DNA from: Roseobacter weihaiensis
Lineage (GTDB): Bacteria > Pseudomonadota > Alphaproteobacteria > Rhodobacterales > Rhodobacteraceae
Direction: 5' to 3'
NCBI RefSeq assembly: GCF_020622345.1
Contig: NZ_JACNMO010000024.1
Span: 1 to 64,000 of the forward strand
DNA length: 64,000 bases
Below, one piece after another: positions 16,609 to 24,825 of this stretch; positions within the stretch are counted from its first letter, which is position 1; each line of letters begins with the position of its first letter. The notes beneath the pieces are model-generated. The model saw nothing but the letters and a program-made list of their open reading frames with translations. It had not been told where the DNA came from and did no database searches. Position numbers and translations under genes: made by a program.

Positions 16609-17909
16609 GCCTCATCCTCCAGTTTGTCCCATGCCGTCCCCAGATGGGTGCGAAATTCGTCGTAGGCCTGATCGAAGCTCGCCCGCGCGCGGCGCCATGT
16701 CTCGCGGGTCATATCGCGGTAGTCGATCTCGTAGATGGACGACAGAAAGCGGCCTGACTGCTCCACCGCGCGGGTCATCTCGATCGGGTGTTCGGCCACT
16801 CTATCGCCCCAGACCTTGATGAAAGCCTGCTGCATCGCGCGGTGCAGATCGTTGTTCGGCTCAAACCGCGTCAGCAGAAAGCGCAGGTCGAGAAACGCCT
16901 TGGGCAGCGTCATTGTCCCCGCGGGGACAAGCCCGGAAAACCGGCTGAGATCCTCCAGCGCCTCGGAGAGCTGGCCGATGAAGGAGGTGGTGGAATCATA
17001 CTCCCAATAGCCCGGACCCGACGGGATGTAGAGCATGTCGGCGGCAAAGACCGCGTTCATCGACTGGTAGCCGATGGCGGGCGGGCAATCAAAGATCACC
17101 AAATCATACGCCTCCGGCGGCAACTGGTCGAGAAAGCGCGACACGGCGGCAAAGAAGGACCATTCGGGGTTCATGTGCCGGTACTGGGCGGAGGCAAATT
17201 CGACAAAGGCCGCGTTGGCGCAGGAGGGGACGATGTCGATGGTTGGCCAGTTCGTCGGTTTGATGAAATCCGAGACGCGCAGGTCGGCCAACCCCATGTC
17301 GGTGATCGAACTGGGCAGGCGGCGCCGGGGCAGGGTGGCGCCGCTTTCGGCCCCCTGAGAGGCGGCGTTCATCCGCGTGGTCTCCGCCGCGAGATCGCGG
17401 GCCATGATCCCCCAGACGGTGTATTCCTCGGCCACATCGCTGAGCCCCATCGAATGGCTGAGCGTCGCCTGCGGGTCAAAATCGACGCAGAGCACACGGT
17501 AGCCGTCAAGGGCTGCGGCATGGGCGAAATGAAGCGCCACGGTGGATTTGCCGGCGCCCCCCTTGAAGTTGGCAATCGCCGCGCGCATCGCCCGCTTGCC
17601 CGCCGGCCGATAGGGCATCAGCGAGCGGCGGTTGACCTTGAGGCGTCGGCGCAATTCATTGATTTCATCGAGGGTGTACCAGCGTTGTCGGCCGTCTTCT
17701 TCGACCTGGCCCTGGGGCAGGCTCGGGTCTGCCGCGAGCCGCCCGCGCATGGTGGACTGGTTGACCTTGAAGATCAGTTCGGCGACCTCCCAGCTTGAGA
17801 AGCGGCGCAGGGTCTTTTCATTCTGCGGGCTGTAGGTCTGCTGGCGAATGAACCCCTGCATCTTGAGCGATTGCGCCTGAAGCTGGGCGAGATCTTTGTG
17901 GGTATACAT
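16605..17909 (-). CDS. parA: ParA-family partition ATPase of the embedded replicon
   Basis: ParA is a Walker-type ATPase that moves or positions plasmid copies together with ParB. With the ATG at 17909 the protein is 434 aa. Residues about 35-100 form a MerR-like DNA-binding region (RRFSSWEVAELIFKVNQSTMRGR), followed by the deviant Walker A KGGAGKST at 116-123, CVDFDPQATLSHSMG and VIFDCPPAIG. The N-terminal DNA-binding extension is the large-ParA type that represses its own operon. A perfect palindrome (site F) encodes V-P-A-G-T from residue 328. The frame is open upstream to 18029, but that stretch belongs to the origin-like region. Confidence 0.93.
   Translation of the reverse strand: MYTHKDLAQLQAQSLKMQGFIRQQTYSPQNEKTLRRFSSWEVAELIFKVNQSTMRGRLAADPSLPQGQVEEDGRQRWYTLDEINELRRRLKVNRRSLMPYRPAGKRAMRAAIANFKGGAGKSTVALHFAHAAALDGYRVLCVDFDPQATLSHSMGLSDVAEEYTVWGIMARDLAAETTRMNAASQGAESGATLPRRRLPSSITDMGLADLRVSDFIKPTNWPTIDIVPSCANAAFVEFASAQYRHMNPEWSFFAAVSRFLDQLPPEAYDLVIFDCPPAIGYQSMNAVFAADMLYIPSGPGYWEYDSTTSFIGQLSEALEDLSRFSGLVPAGTMTLPKAFLDLRFLLTRFEPNNDLHRAMQQAFIKVWGDRVAEHPIEMTRAVEQSGRFLSSIYEIDYRDMTRETWRRARASFDQAYDEFRTHLGTAWDKLEDEA
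16913..16930. other. parS-like palindrome F, inside parA
   Basis: TTGTCCCCGCGGGGACAA, perfect over 18 bp and identical to the core of site B in bchD. Confidence 0.7.
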
Positions 17910-17948
17910 CGGGGGCCTGTCTCTGCTCGGATCATGTATCGGAACCCT

Positions 17949-17964
17949 CGTCCCTGCGGGGACG
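17949..17964. other. parS-like palindrome G upstream of parA
   Basis: CGTCCCTGCGGGGACG, one mismatched pair, lies 40-55 nt upstream of the parA start codon and could act as an operator for parAB autoregulation. Confidence 0.5.
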
Positions 17965-18146
17965 CAAATTCCGGGTTTTCCAAGATTTACGCGGATTTGG
18001 AGAAAAACGCAAAAGGGAATATCCTGCACCCGGGAAAAAGCGCAGAGCCGCGCAGACCCTCAAAGACGGGCGAAAGAGGGAGAGGACCCGATTCTGGAGA
18101 TTTCGGCCCATGAACACCCAAAGAGCTTGGCGCCGCCCCCAGATAT

Positions 18147-18226
18147 GGGGGACAGTCTTGCAGGCACACCAGCCTATTGGGGGACAAAAGGGCCGGAATA
18201 GGGGACAGCGTGAGCGTCCCCCAATA
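18147..18226. repeat. Four GGGGAC repeats (iteron-like)
   Basis: GGGGGACA occurs at 18147-18154 and 18179-18186, GGGGACA at 18201-18207, and an inverted copy GTCCCCC at 18216-18222. The second copy sits in TATTGGGGGAC (18175-18185) and the inverted copy in its exact reverse complement (18216-18226). GGGGAC starts are 32 and 21 nt apart, near three and two helical turns. The repeat is also the half-site of the palindromes in parA, parB and bchD, so it may be bound by ParB, the initiator, or both. Confidence 0.6.
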
Positions 18227-18457
18227 CCGTATATACCTGTTTTCATGATTTGAAATGGATCAGGATTTGCCGTGGACCAAAGCTTCTTCGAACTCCAGAC
18301 TTGACAGAATCGCCGTTTAGGACGCAAATCAGGGCAGGACGGTGAATAGCGTTGGAAATGAGCGCCCGTCTCCAAAAAAAGAGGCTGACCCATCAGCCCG
18401 TTCCCGAGGCACGACCGGCACATCCCGCGCCGGACATCATTGCAGCAAAGGCAGCCT

Positions 18458-19135
18458 ATGCTTTCCACGAAACCTGTGGGCCGTGGCGCGGCTGCGCGTA
18501 AATACGATCTGCTCACGGCTCTTGGCGCTTTTGCATTGGCGCAGGACAAGTTTGACCAGCGACGCGCGCTCCGTCTGATGACCCTGATCACAGCAAGATA
18601 CAATTGGGCCCGCGATGAGCTCGCCGTGGGCCAGCGCGAGATTGCCCGGCTCTGGTCCGTGGACGAACGTACCGTGAAACGCGAGATGGCGCTGTTGCGG
18701 GCGCGCGGCTGGCTGGTGGTCAGACGGCAGGGTGCGCGGGGCCGGGTCACGCAATACGGTCTGGGGATCGACCAGATCCTGCGGGACACAGAGCCGCAAT
18801 GGCCCGCTGTAGGCTCTGATTTCGAGCTGCGCATGGGCGGCGCGGACCCTGCGAAGGTGGTGGCCCTGCCGGTGAGCGGCGCGGTGCCGGCCCCCGATAT
18901 CACGTCAGGCACCGAATGGGCGCTGGCGCAGGCGCTGCTGCACGCCGAGGATGCCGCGAGCTACGCGGCGTGGCTCGCGGCACTGGAGCGGGCCGAGAGG
19001 GCAGGGGGGCGGCTGACGCTGCGGGCGCCGTCCCGGTTCCACGCGGTTTACGTGCAGACCCACCTGGAACGCCGCGTGCTGCTGGCCCTGCGCGAGATCG
19101 ACGCGGAGATCAGCGAGCTGCGGGTGGTTGTGTAG
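18458..19135 (+). CDS. DnaA-like plasmid replication initiator
   Basis: A 225-aa protein with two recognisable parts. Residues about 55-100 form a winged helix (VGQREIARLWSVDERTVKREMALLRARGWLVV). Residues about 165-225 resemble domain I of chromosomal DnaA: SYAAWLAAL, then GGRLTLRAPSRFHAVYVQTHLERRV and a final ELRVVV strand follow the order seen in DnaA's WIRPLQ..LALYAPNRFVLDWV. The AAA+ and DnaA-box-binding domains are absent. Such short DnaA-like replicases are known from Roseobacter-group plasmids, usually next to parAB. I chose ATG 18458 with AAAGG upstream; a TTG at 18440 is in frame. Confidence 0.85.
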   Translation: MLSTKPVGRGAAARKYDLLTALGAFALAQDKFDQRRALRLMTLITARYNWARDELAVGQREIARLWSVDERTVKREMALLRARGWLVVRRQGARGRVTQYGLGIDQILRDTEPQWPAVGSDFELRMGGADPAKVVALPVSGAVPAPDITSGTEWALAQALLHAEDAASYAAWLAALERAERAGGRLTLRAPSRFHAVYVQTHLERRVLLALREIDAEISELRVVV

Positions 19136-19141
19136 CCGCGG

Positions 19142-19375
19142 CTAGCCCCAGCGGATCAGCCCGAGAATGGCAGAGCCGCCGTAGAAGGCCTGCAAAAGCA
19201 GGAAGGTCCAGCGCCGGTCGATCACCGCCCAGGCGGCAAAGAGGCTGGCCGAGAGCAGCAGCAGGGAAAACCCGACGATCTCATTGCCGGTATTGGAGGC
19301 GATCAGCACCGCGTAGACCATGGCGGAGACCGATCCGGTGATCTCGAACAAAGAGGTCAGCTTGCGTTTCTCCAT
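19142..19375 (-). CDS. Small membrane protein (77 aa), CBU_0592-like
   Basis: After a short charged N-terminus (MEKRKLTSLFEITGS) there are about three hydrophobic helices: SAMVYAVLIAS, VGFSLLLLSASLFAAWAVI and FLLLQAFYGGSAILGLI. The layout is like the small CBU_0592-type membrane proteins of unknown function. It converges on the initiator gene, with stops six bases apart. No role in photosynthesis or replication can be argued from sequence. Confidence 0.6.
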   Translation of the reverse strand: MEKRKLTSLFEITGSVSAMVYAVLIASNTGNEIVGFSLLLLSASLFAAWAVIDRRWTFLLLQAFYGGSAILGLIRWG

Positions 19376-19564
19376 GGGGCGGCTCCTGCGTGCGATCTGA
19401 AGGGGGATGCGTTTTTCCGTGGCCTATCGCGGGGCTCTCACGCGGACAAGCTGTTTATCGCGCACAAAAGTCTGAGGTGCTAATCCCGAAGAGCATCAAG
19501 CAGATCAACGAAAGAGAGTAGGGGGGCAGACGCTGCGCCATGATTGTGCCCGCTGCCGATACGT

Positions 19565-19593
19565 AAAACGCCGCCCCGATCTGGAGCGGCGTT
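19565..19593 (-). terminator. Hairpin downstream of cycA
   Basis: AACGCCGC (19567-19574) and GCGGCGTT (19586-19593) form a perfect 8-bp stem with an 11-nt loop. In the minus-strand transcript from cycA the stem runs into TTTTAC. It is probably the terminator of the hemA-cycA unit. The rest of 19376-19618 holds nothing I recognise. Confidence 0.65.
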
Positions 19594-19618
19594 CACGATC
19601 TTGGATGTCTCGGGGCGC

Positions 19619-20065
19619 TCAGCTGTCGGGCGCGGAGGCCAGCGATGCGAGGTAGGCAAAGAGATTGACCGCGTCCTCATCGCTCACGCGCTGTCTGGCC
19701 ATGTTGCTGCGGCCATCTTCGCCGGTCTGCTCTTCGAGCCAGCCGGTCGGGTCTGCAAGGTAGGCGGCGAAGGTCTCTTCGGTGATGCGGATGTCCTGTG
19801 AGTTGGCGGCCATGCTAAGATCGGAGTAGTTAAAATCCTCGACCGATCCCATTGCCTTGTTGGTGATATTGTAAAGGTTTGGCCCAACGCGACCACTGCG
19901 GCCAGCCAGCGTGTTGCCGTCACCGTCAACCACCATGTGGCAGGCGGCGCACCGATTGAAAACCCGCTCACCGGCTTCGGGGTCACCGGATACGGCATCT
20001 CCCTGCGCAAAAGCGGGGGCTGCGGCAAATGTCATTGCGAGTATGGCTGCGAATGTCCGAGTCAT
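19619..20065 (-). CDS. cycA: Periplasmic cytochrome c2-type electron carrier
   Basis: A soluble class I cytochrome c that re-reduces the photo-oxidised reaction centre, carrying electrons from the bc1 complex. The 148-aa precursor has a signal peptide ending AFA at residue 20, heme site CAACH at 39-43 and a likely axial Met122 (GRSNMARQ). I chose the second of two adjacent ATGs (20065) because AGGAGA then has normal spacing. It lies downstream of hemA in the same direction, and a hairpin follows its stop. Confidence 0.88.
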   Translation of the reverse strand: MTRTFAAILAMTFAAAPAFAQGDAVSGDPEAGERVFNRCAACHMVVDGDGNTLAGRSGRVGPNLYNITNKAMGSVEDFNYSDLSMAANSQDIRITEETFAAYLADPTGWLEEQTGEDGRSNMARQRVSDEDAVNLFAYLASLASAPDS

Positions 20066-20144
20066 CATTATCTCCTTCGTTGCTCGGGAAATAACGTAGG
20101 ACTTCACGCGCAGAGTCAACAGTCACAATGCCGCTAGTGGGGTG

Positions 20145-21359
20145 TCAGGCCACCGCGTGCGAGATCGCGCATTGCTTCCACAGATCCTTGAGCGCCAGCA
20201 CCAGATGTTCGATGTCCTCGACACTGTGCAGCGGCGAGGGGGTAAAGCGCAGCCGTTCCGTGCCTTTGGGCACTGTGGGATAGTTGATGGGCTGCACGTA
20301 GATGCCGTATTGCTGCATCAGATAATCCGCGATCATCCGGCATTTGACCGGGTCCTTGATCATCACCGGGATGATGTGACTGGGGTTTTCCAGATGCGGG
20401 ATGCCCTCCTGATCGAGGCGCTTGCGCAGATAGGCCACGCGCTCGCGTTGCAGGATACGCTCCTGATCGGATTGCTTGAGGTGGCGGATCGAGGCCTGGG
20501 CGGCCGTGGCGACAGCCGGGGGCAGGGCGGTGGTAAAGATGAACCCGCTGGCAAACGACCGGATGAAGTCGCAGAGCGCTTCGGATCCGGTGATATAGCC
20601 CCCCACAACGCCGTAGGCTTTGCCCAGCGTCCCTTCGATGAGGGTGATGCGGTCCTGCAGCCCGTCACGCTCGGAGATGCCGCCGCCGCGGGGCCCGTAA
20701 AGGCCCACCGCGTGGACCTCGTCCAGATATGTCATGGCGCCGTGTTTCTCGGCCACCTCGACGATTTCCTGCATCGGGCAGATGTCGCCATCCATGGAAT
20801 AGACGGATTCGAAGGCCACGATCTTGGGGCTGTTGGCGGGCAGGGCGGCAAGCTTGCGGTCCAGGTCTTCGGGGTCGTTGTGTTTCCACAGCACCTTGTT
20901 GGCGCGGGAATGGCGGATGCCTTCGATCATCGAGGCGTGGTTCAGCTCGTCCGAGAGGATCACCGCATCCGGCAGACGGCTGCCCAATGTGGACAAAGCG
21001 GCCCAGTTAGAGACATATCCGGAGGTGAAGAGCAGCGCATCCTCCTTGTGGTGCAGGTCGGCCAGTTCGGCCTCCAGCCGCTTGTGGGCGTGGTTGGTGC
21101 CCGAGATGTTGCGCGTGCCACCCGCGCCCGCCCCGCAGCGGTCGATGGCGTCCTTCATGGCGTTGATCACCGTGGGGTGCTGGCCCATGCCCAGATAGTC
21201 GTTTGAGCACCAGACCGTCACCTGATCGGGACTGTCCGGGTCGTGGCACCGGGCCTGGGGGAAAGCGCCGGCCTTGCGTTCCAGTTCCGCGAAGATGCGA
21301 TAGTTGCCATCTTCTTTCAGTGTATCGAGTTGGGCTTGGAACAATCTATCAAAGTCCAT
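20145..21359 (-). CDS. hemA: 5-aminolevulinate synthase (HemA)
   Basis: HemA condenses glycine and succinyl-CoA to 5-aminolevulinate, the first step of heme and bacteriochlorophyll synthesis in alphaproteobacteria. The 404-aa PLP enzyme (class II aminotransferase fold) has the glycine-rich [15 protein letters not shown] block near residue 80, the [17 protein letters not shown] strand and the Schiff-base lysine K247 in TLGKAYG. Its 5' end overlaps puhE by 11 nt. Confidence 0.97.
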   Translation of the reverse strand: MDFDRLFQAQLDTLKEDGNYRIFAELERKAGAFPQARCHDPDSPDQVTVWCSNDYLGMGQHPTVINAMKDAIDRCGAGAGGTRNISGTNHAHKRLEAELADLHHKEDALLFTSGYVSNWAALSTLGSRLPDAVILSDELNHASMIEGIRHSRANKVLWKHNDPEDLDRKLAALPANSPKIVAFESVYSMDGDICPMQEIVEVAEKHGAMTYLDEVHAVGLYGPRGGGISERDGLQDRITLIEGTLGKAYGVVGGYITGSEALCDFIRSFASGFIFTTALPPAVATAAQASIRHLKQSDQERILQRERVAYLRKRLDQEGIPHLENPSHIIPVMIKDPVKCRMIADYLMQQYGIYVQPINYPTVPKGTERLRFTPSPLHSVEDIEHLVLALKDLWKQCAISHAVA

Positions 21360-22164
21360 GGTGTCCCCCTTTTAGTGTCGTTGGTTTGGGTGTTGGTTGT
21401 TTGGGCGCCGGGAGCATCCAGCGCCAGAGTTTTTCATCCGGGATCGGCAGAACCATCACCCAGTGTTCGAGAAGGGCCAGTGCGGTGATGGCGGCCAGCA
21501 GGGCAAAGCCGATGATCTGGCCGTCGGTCTCGGCCCCGTGGATCCGTTCCAGCCAGCAGGCGGTGGCAAAGGTCAGGGCGGAGACGGAGATCGGGAACAG
21601 CCAGTTCAGCGGTCTGATCCGGAAATAGGTCGAAAGGTGCTTGAGCTCGCCGGGGAGGAAGTCGACGTTGATATGCGGCACGCCGAGATAGAGGTTCAGC
21701 TTGGCCGAGAGCCGCGCAAAGAACAGGATTGCAAAGGTCCAGAGCCCAAAGATGTTGGGATAGTTCCACCCGATGAGCAGCAGCGTGATGAGCGTGGCCA
21801 CCAGCAGCATCTCGTGATAGGCCAGCGTGCCCCAGGCGCGGATGAACCGTTCCCATTCGGGTGCGTCGGGGCGCAGCGGGTAGGCGTTGGGTCCGGTCAC
21901 AACGCCAGTGAGGAAGGCCAGCTCGATCCAGCCCCAGATCAGAATGGCGGAGAGGAAGGCCACACAGGCCCCCAGGATGGAGGCGTCGCCGAGGCTGGCC
22001 CAGAACCCCCAGACCCCAAGGCCCGCCATCGGCAGGCCCCAGAGGGTGGCGCGGCGACCTGCGCCGCCCCCTTTGCGGTCCGCCGTCTTCACGACCCACA
22101 GGATCGCCCCCGTGGAAAACCACCAGACAAAAAGGGCCAGAAGGGAGGCGGTCCAGACGGTCAT
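21349..22164 (-). CDS. puhE: Photosynthetic complex assembly protein PuhE
   Basis: PuhE is an integral membrane protein needed for normal reaction-centre/LH1 assembly in Rhodobacter. The 271-aa product has about seven hydrophobic segments and the family blocks [34 protein letters not shown] and [24 protein letters not shown]. One base separates it from acsF, and it overlaps hemA, so it is part of the leftward bchFNBHLM-lhaA-puh superoperon. Confidence 0.92.
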   Translation of the reverse strand: MTVWTASLLALFVWWFSTGAILWVVKTADRKGGGAGRRATLWGLPMAGLGVWGFWASLGDASILGACVAFLSAILIWGWIELAFLTGVVTGPNAYPLRPDAPEWERFIRAWGTLAYHEMLLVATLITLLLIGWNYPNIFGLWTFAILFFARLSAKLNLYLGVPHINVDFLPGELKHLSTYFRIRPLNWLFPISVSALTFATACWLERIHGAETDGQIIGFALLAAITALALLEHWVMVLPIPDEKLWRWMLPAPKQPTPKPTTLKGGHHGL

Positions 22165-22165
22165 C

Positions 22166-23281
22166 TCAGTACGAAGGCTCCAACCGGGTAACGGCGGGCA
22201 CCTTGTGCTGTTTCGCCGGGATCGTGATGAGGGCGATAAACGCTTTCACCGCGCGGAACTGTGCCCCCAGCTTGCCAAAGAAGCGGCCTTCGGCGGCGGC
22301 CTCCGCCAGATCGGCATTGGCTTTCTGCATCTTCTCCAGATTGGGCTGCCAGCGCGGATGATCGATATCCAGCGTGATCGGAAAGATCTGCTCGGTCAGC
22401 TTGGAGGTTTTGGTAAAGACCTCGTGGGCGTACCAGTCCGGGTCCACGCCGAGCGCCTTGTGGAAGGCCGGGCGCTGGTGGTCGCGCACATACATCGTGG
22501 AATAGACCGCCGTGAGGAAGAACTTGATCCAGTAGACGTTCATGCCCTTGGTCAGCTTCGGGTCGGTCTTCATCAGCAGGGCAAAGGCCTCGCCGTGGCT
22601 GAACTCGTCGTTGCACCACTCCTCGAACCACTTGAAGATCGGGTGGAACCGGTGCTGCGGGTTTTCCTGCAGATGGCGGAAAATGGTGATGTAACGGGCA
22701 TAGCCGATCTTTTCCGACAGGTAGGTCGCATAGTAGATGAACTTGGGCCGGAAGTAGGTGTATTTCTTTTTCTGCGTCAGGAACCCGAGGTTCACCGCCA
22801 CACCCGCTTCGCGCAGCGCATCGTTGATGAAACCCGCGTGCCGCGCCTCGTCGCGCGCCATCAGCTGGAAAAGCTGCGTGATGTCCTTGTTGTTGCCGCG
22901 GCGTTTCATCTCCTTGTAGAGGACGCAGCCCGAGAATTCGGCCGTGCACGACGAGATCAGGAAGTCGATGAACTCCTTTTTCAACTGAGGCTCCATCCCG
23001 TCCCAGTCGACGTGATCCCAGTCTTCGTTCTTTTTGAAATGCCCCTTGTTGGGGTCGGACACCATCTGCGCGATCAGCTTGTCCCATTCCTCGCGCACGC
23101 CCGACACGTCAATGGCGTCGAGTTCGTCAAAATCGGTGGTGTAAAAGCGCGGCGTCAGCAGCGTGTTCTGCATCGCCACCTCGGTGGCGGAGGTGCTGTC
23201 GATCACGGATTGGGATTCCTGCAGCTTCAGGCTTTCCTCGGCATCGGTGATATCGGCGGTGTGGGTGGGTCTGACATTCAT
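22166..23281 (-). CDS. acsF: Mg-protoporphyrin IX monomethyl ester oxidative cyclase (AcsF)
   Basis: AcsF is the diiron, O2-dependent cyclase that forms ring E. With ATG 23281, preceded by AGGAGG, the protein is 371 aa. Diiron ligands are visible in AEFSGCVLYKEM, ARDEARHAGF and NDEFSHGEAFA. The start overlaps the stop of the 98-aa ORF (ATGA). The O2-independent alternative bchE is not in this window, fitting an aerobic anoxygenic phototroph. Confidence 0.96.
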   Translation of the reverse strand: MNVRPTHTADITDAEESLKLQESQSVIDSTSATEVAMQNTLLTPRFYTTDFDELDAIDVSGVREEWDKLIAQMVSDPNKGHFKKNEDWDHVDWDGMEPQLKKEFIDFLISSCTAEFSGCVLYKEMKRRGNNKDITQLFQLMARDEARHAGFINDALREAGVAVNLGFLTQKKKYTYFRPKFIYYATYLSEKIGYARYITIFRHLQENPQHRFHPIFKWFEEWCNDEFSHGEAFALLMKTDPKLTKGMNVYWIKFFLTAVYSTMYVRDHQRPAFHKALGVDPDWYAHEVFTKTSKLTEQIFPITLDIDHPRWQPNLEKMQKANADLAEAAAEGRFFGKLGAQFRAVKAFIALITIPAKQHKVPAVTRLEPSY

Positions 23282-23574
23282 AGCGTGACCTCCTCTGAAA
23301 AGGAAAATTCGCAAAGCTCCATAACCTCGAAATCCCCCGTCAGGCGGGTCCAGAGGCGCTCAAGCTTGCTGGCGCGGATGATCGTGGCGTCGCGGTCCTC
23401 GGAGATGACCTCTCCGAAGGGGGCCATGATTTCCGGCCCATGCACCTGCACTTCGTCACCGGGGTAGATCACGGCCCCGTTGTTGAACCGAACATGCGCA
23501 TGCAGGCTTTCGAATTTATGGCTGATCTCGACCGTGCAGGGGGCACGTTCGATGTCCTTTGTCAGTAGTCCCAT
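23278..23574 (-). CDS. Conserved-looking PGC protein of unknown function (98 aa), between puhC and acsF
   Basis: A soluble acidic protein with no signal or membrane segment. Notable stretches are VEISHKFESLHAHVRFNNGAVIYPGDEVQVHGPEI and GEVISEDRDATIIRASKLERLWTRLTG, suggesting a small beta-rich domain. It is coupled to acsF by an ATGA overlap and lies 21 nt after puhC. A role as an AcsF partner is plausible from the coupling alone. I cannot name the family with confidence. Confidence 0.8.
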   Translation of the reverse strand: MGLLTKDIERAPCTVEISHKFESLHAHVRFNNGAVIYPGDEVQVHGPEIMAPFGEVISEDRDATIIRASKLERLWTRLTGDFEVMELCEFSFSEEVTL

Positions 23575-23595
23575 GAGGTGGCTTCCTTTCTGGGT

Positions 23596-24066
23596 TCAGG
23601 GTTGGTCCAGCAGTCTGGCGAAGACGCGGGAGTTGGAGGCGCCGAAGCCCATGAGCTCGGCAGACCATCCGGTGACGGGGTCGGTAATGGAGAGGCGGTT
23701 GCCCGCGCGCAGCTGCAGCAGCACCGGGGCTGACATGTCCGTGCCGGAAAGGCCGCGGTTGCGGGCAATCACGCGTTCGATACCGGCAACAAAGCCGCCC
23801 TTGTCGGAGGGGAAGTCGGCGATCAGCGCGCCCGTGGTGCCGTCGAGCACGCGGGCCGCGCCGGAGGCATCTCCGGAGAGGTGGATGGCGCGTTCGCGGA
23901 TCACTTCGCCCGCGGGGGGCGTGTTCTGCACCGGGCGCCCCGTGAGGGTGGCGATGCTGACGATCAGCAGCACCAGTGCGACCAGGGTGAACATGGCCCG
24001 CACCAGAAGGCGGGGCACCAGTTCTTCGGGCTTGGCGTGAATGCGGGGCTGAGCTTGTGTGTTCAT
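23596..24066 (-). CDS. puhC: Photosynthetic complex assembly protein PuhC
   Basis: PuhC is a single-pass membrane protein that helps organise the RC-LH1 core. It is 156 aa from ATG 24066 (GGAG upstream), with a cytoplasmic N-terminus, one transmembrane helix (AMFTLVALVLLIVSIATL) and a periplasmic domain containing SGDASGAARVLDGTTGALIADF. It sits 4 nt after puhB. Confidence 0.9.
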   Translation of the reverse strand: MNTQAQPRIHAKPEELVPRLLVRAMFTLVALVLLIVSIATLTGRPVQNTPPAGEVIRERAIHLSGDASGAARVLDGTTGALIADFPSDKGGFVAGIERVIARNRGLSGTDMSAPVLLQLRAGNRLSITDPVTGWSAELMGFGASNSRVFARLLDQP

Positions 24067-24070
24067 GGGG

Positions 24071-24739
24071 CTACTCCGCTGCAACGGCGCTGGCACGGGG
24101 GCTCGTGCGCGCGATTTTTGGCATTGCGATTCGCGCCTCTGCCGCCTCAGACAGCAGGGCCGCGACCTTTTCCGCGTCGGGAATACAGCGCAGCGCCGGT
24201 TGTGGTTCCTTTATAAACCAAGGCCGCACGTGAGGCCAGCAAACGAGGTACGAAAGACGCGTGTCTCCCATCGTTTCCAGGGCGATGGTGCCGGTCCCGT
24301 TTTTGCGCAGGTCCAGCATGGCGTTGCTGACCTGCACGTAAGGGATATTGAGCGTGATCGTCAGCGCCGCCCCGATCCGCATGACCACGCGGGCGTCCGT
24401 CACCGTGTACATCGTGGCGCGGGCCTGGGCGACCGCCACGAGGGTCAGCAACCCACAGGTCACCAGACCCAGGATCATGAAGGGCACTGCCGCGCCCACC
24501 GCCTGTCCCAGCGGCAACAGATCCAGTTGCGACACGAAGCGCCAGAGCGACAGCAGGATGAAATAGCCCGCAACCCATTTCACATTGAGCGATTCAACCG
24601 CCAGACGCCACCAGTCGGGCCGACCCTGCCAGAGGATCTGCTCGCCCTTGGGCGGTTCTGCGGGAAGCCCCTCAACGGGCTCTATCTCAAAATCGTCATG
24701 CCCGTGGGCGGGCCGGCTGTTCGTTGGGTGGTGAGACAT
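24071..24739 (-). CDS. puhB: Photosynthetic complex assembly protein PuhB
   Basis: PuhB contributes to reaction-centre assembly. From ATG 24739 (GGAGGAG upstream) the product is 222 aa. A short acidic N-terminus with GEQILWQGRPDWWRLA leads into two or three membrane helices, then a PH-like region (MYTVTDARVVMRIGAALTITLNIPYVQVSNAMLDL). It ends 4 nt before puhC. Confidence 0.92.
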   Translation of the reverse strand: MSHHPTNSRPAHGHDDFEIEPVEGLPAEPPKGEQILWQGRPDWWRLAVESLNVKWVAGYFILLSLWRFVSQLDLLPLGQAVGAAVPFMILGLVTCGLLTLVAVAQARATMYTVTDARVVMRIGAALTITLNIPYVQVSNAMLDLRKNGTGTIALETMGDTRLSYLVCWPHVRPWFIKEPQPALRCIPDAEKVAALLSEAAEARIAMPKIARTSPRASAVAAE

Positions 24740-24825
24740 GGCGAGTATCTCCTCCTGTTGCGGTTTCGTGTCCAATAGGCCCCGACCGGGGGGTGACCCC
24801 GATCGGCGGCGCGGGTGTCAGATCC

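Larger units (their letters stand above)
17910..18457. other. Non-coding origin-like region between parA and the initiator gene
   Basis: No convincing gene lies in these 548 nt between two divergent replication genes. The region holds palindrome G (17949-17964), a cluster of four GGGGAC repeats (18147-18226), and directly after it an AT-richer stretch from about 18226 to 18315 (ATACCGTATATACCTG and onward) that could be the unwinding element. This is the expected place for the replication origin and for both the parAB and initiator promoters. The function is inferred from position and repeats. Confidence 0.65.

Noticed and set aside
13481-16930. Reading the GTCCCCGCGGGGAC palindromes as rho-independent terminators
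   Set aside because: They lie inside intact coding sequences, have no loop and no U-tract, and recur with the same sequence in several genes; a DNA-binding site explains them better.
18342-18578. 78-codon plus-strand frame upstream of and overlapping the initiator gene
   Set aside because: It has no ribosome site, no recognisable domain, and largely overlaps the start of the initiator in another frame.
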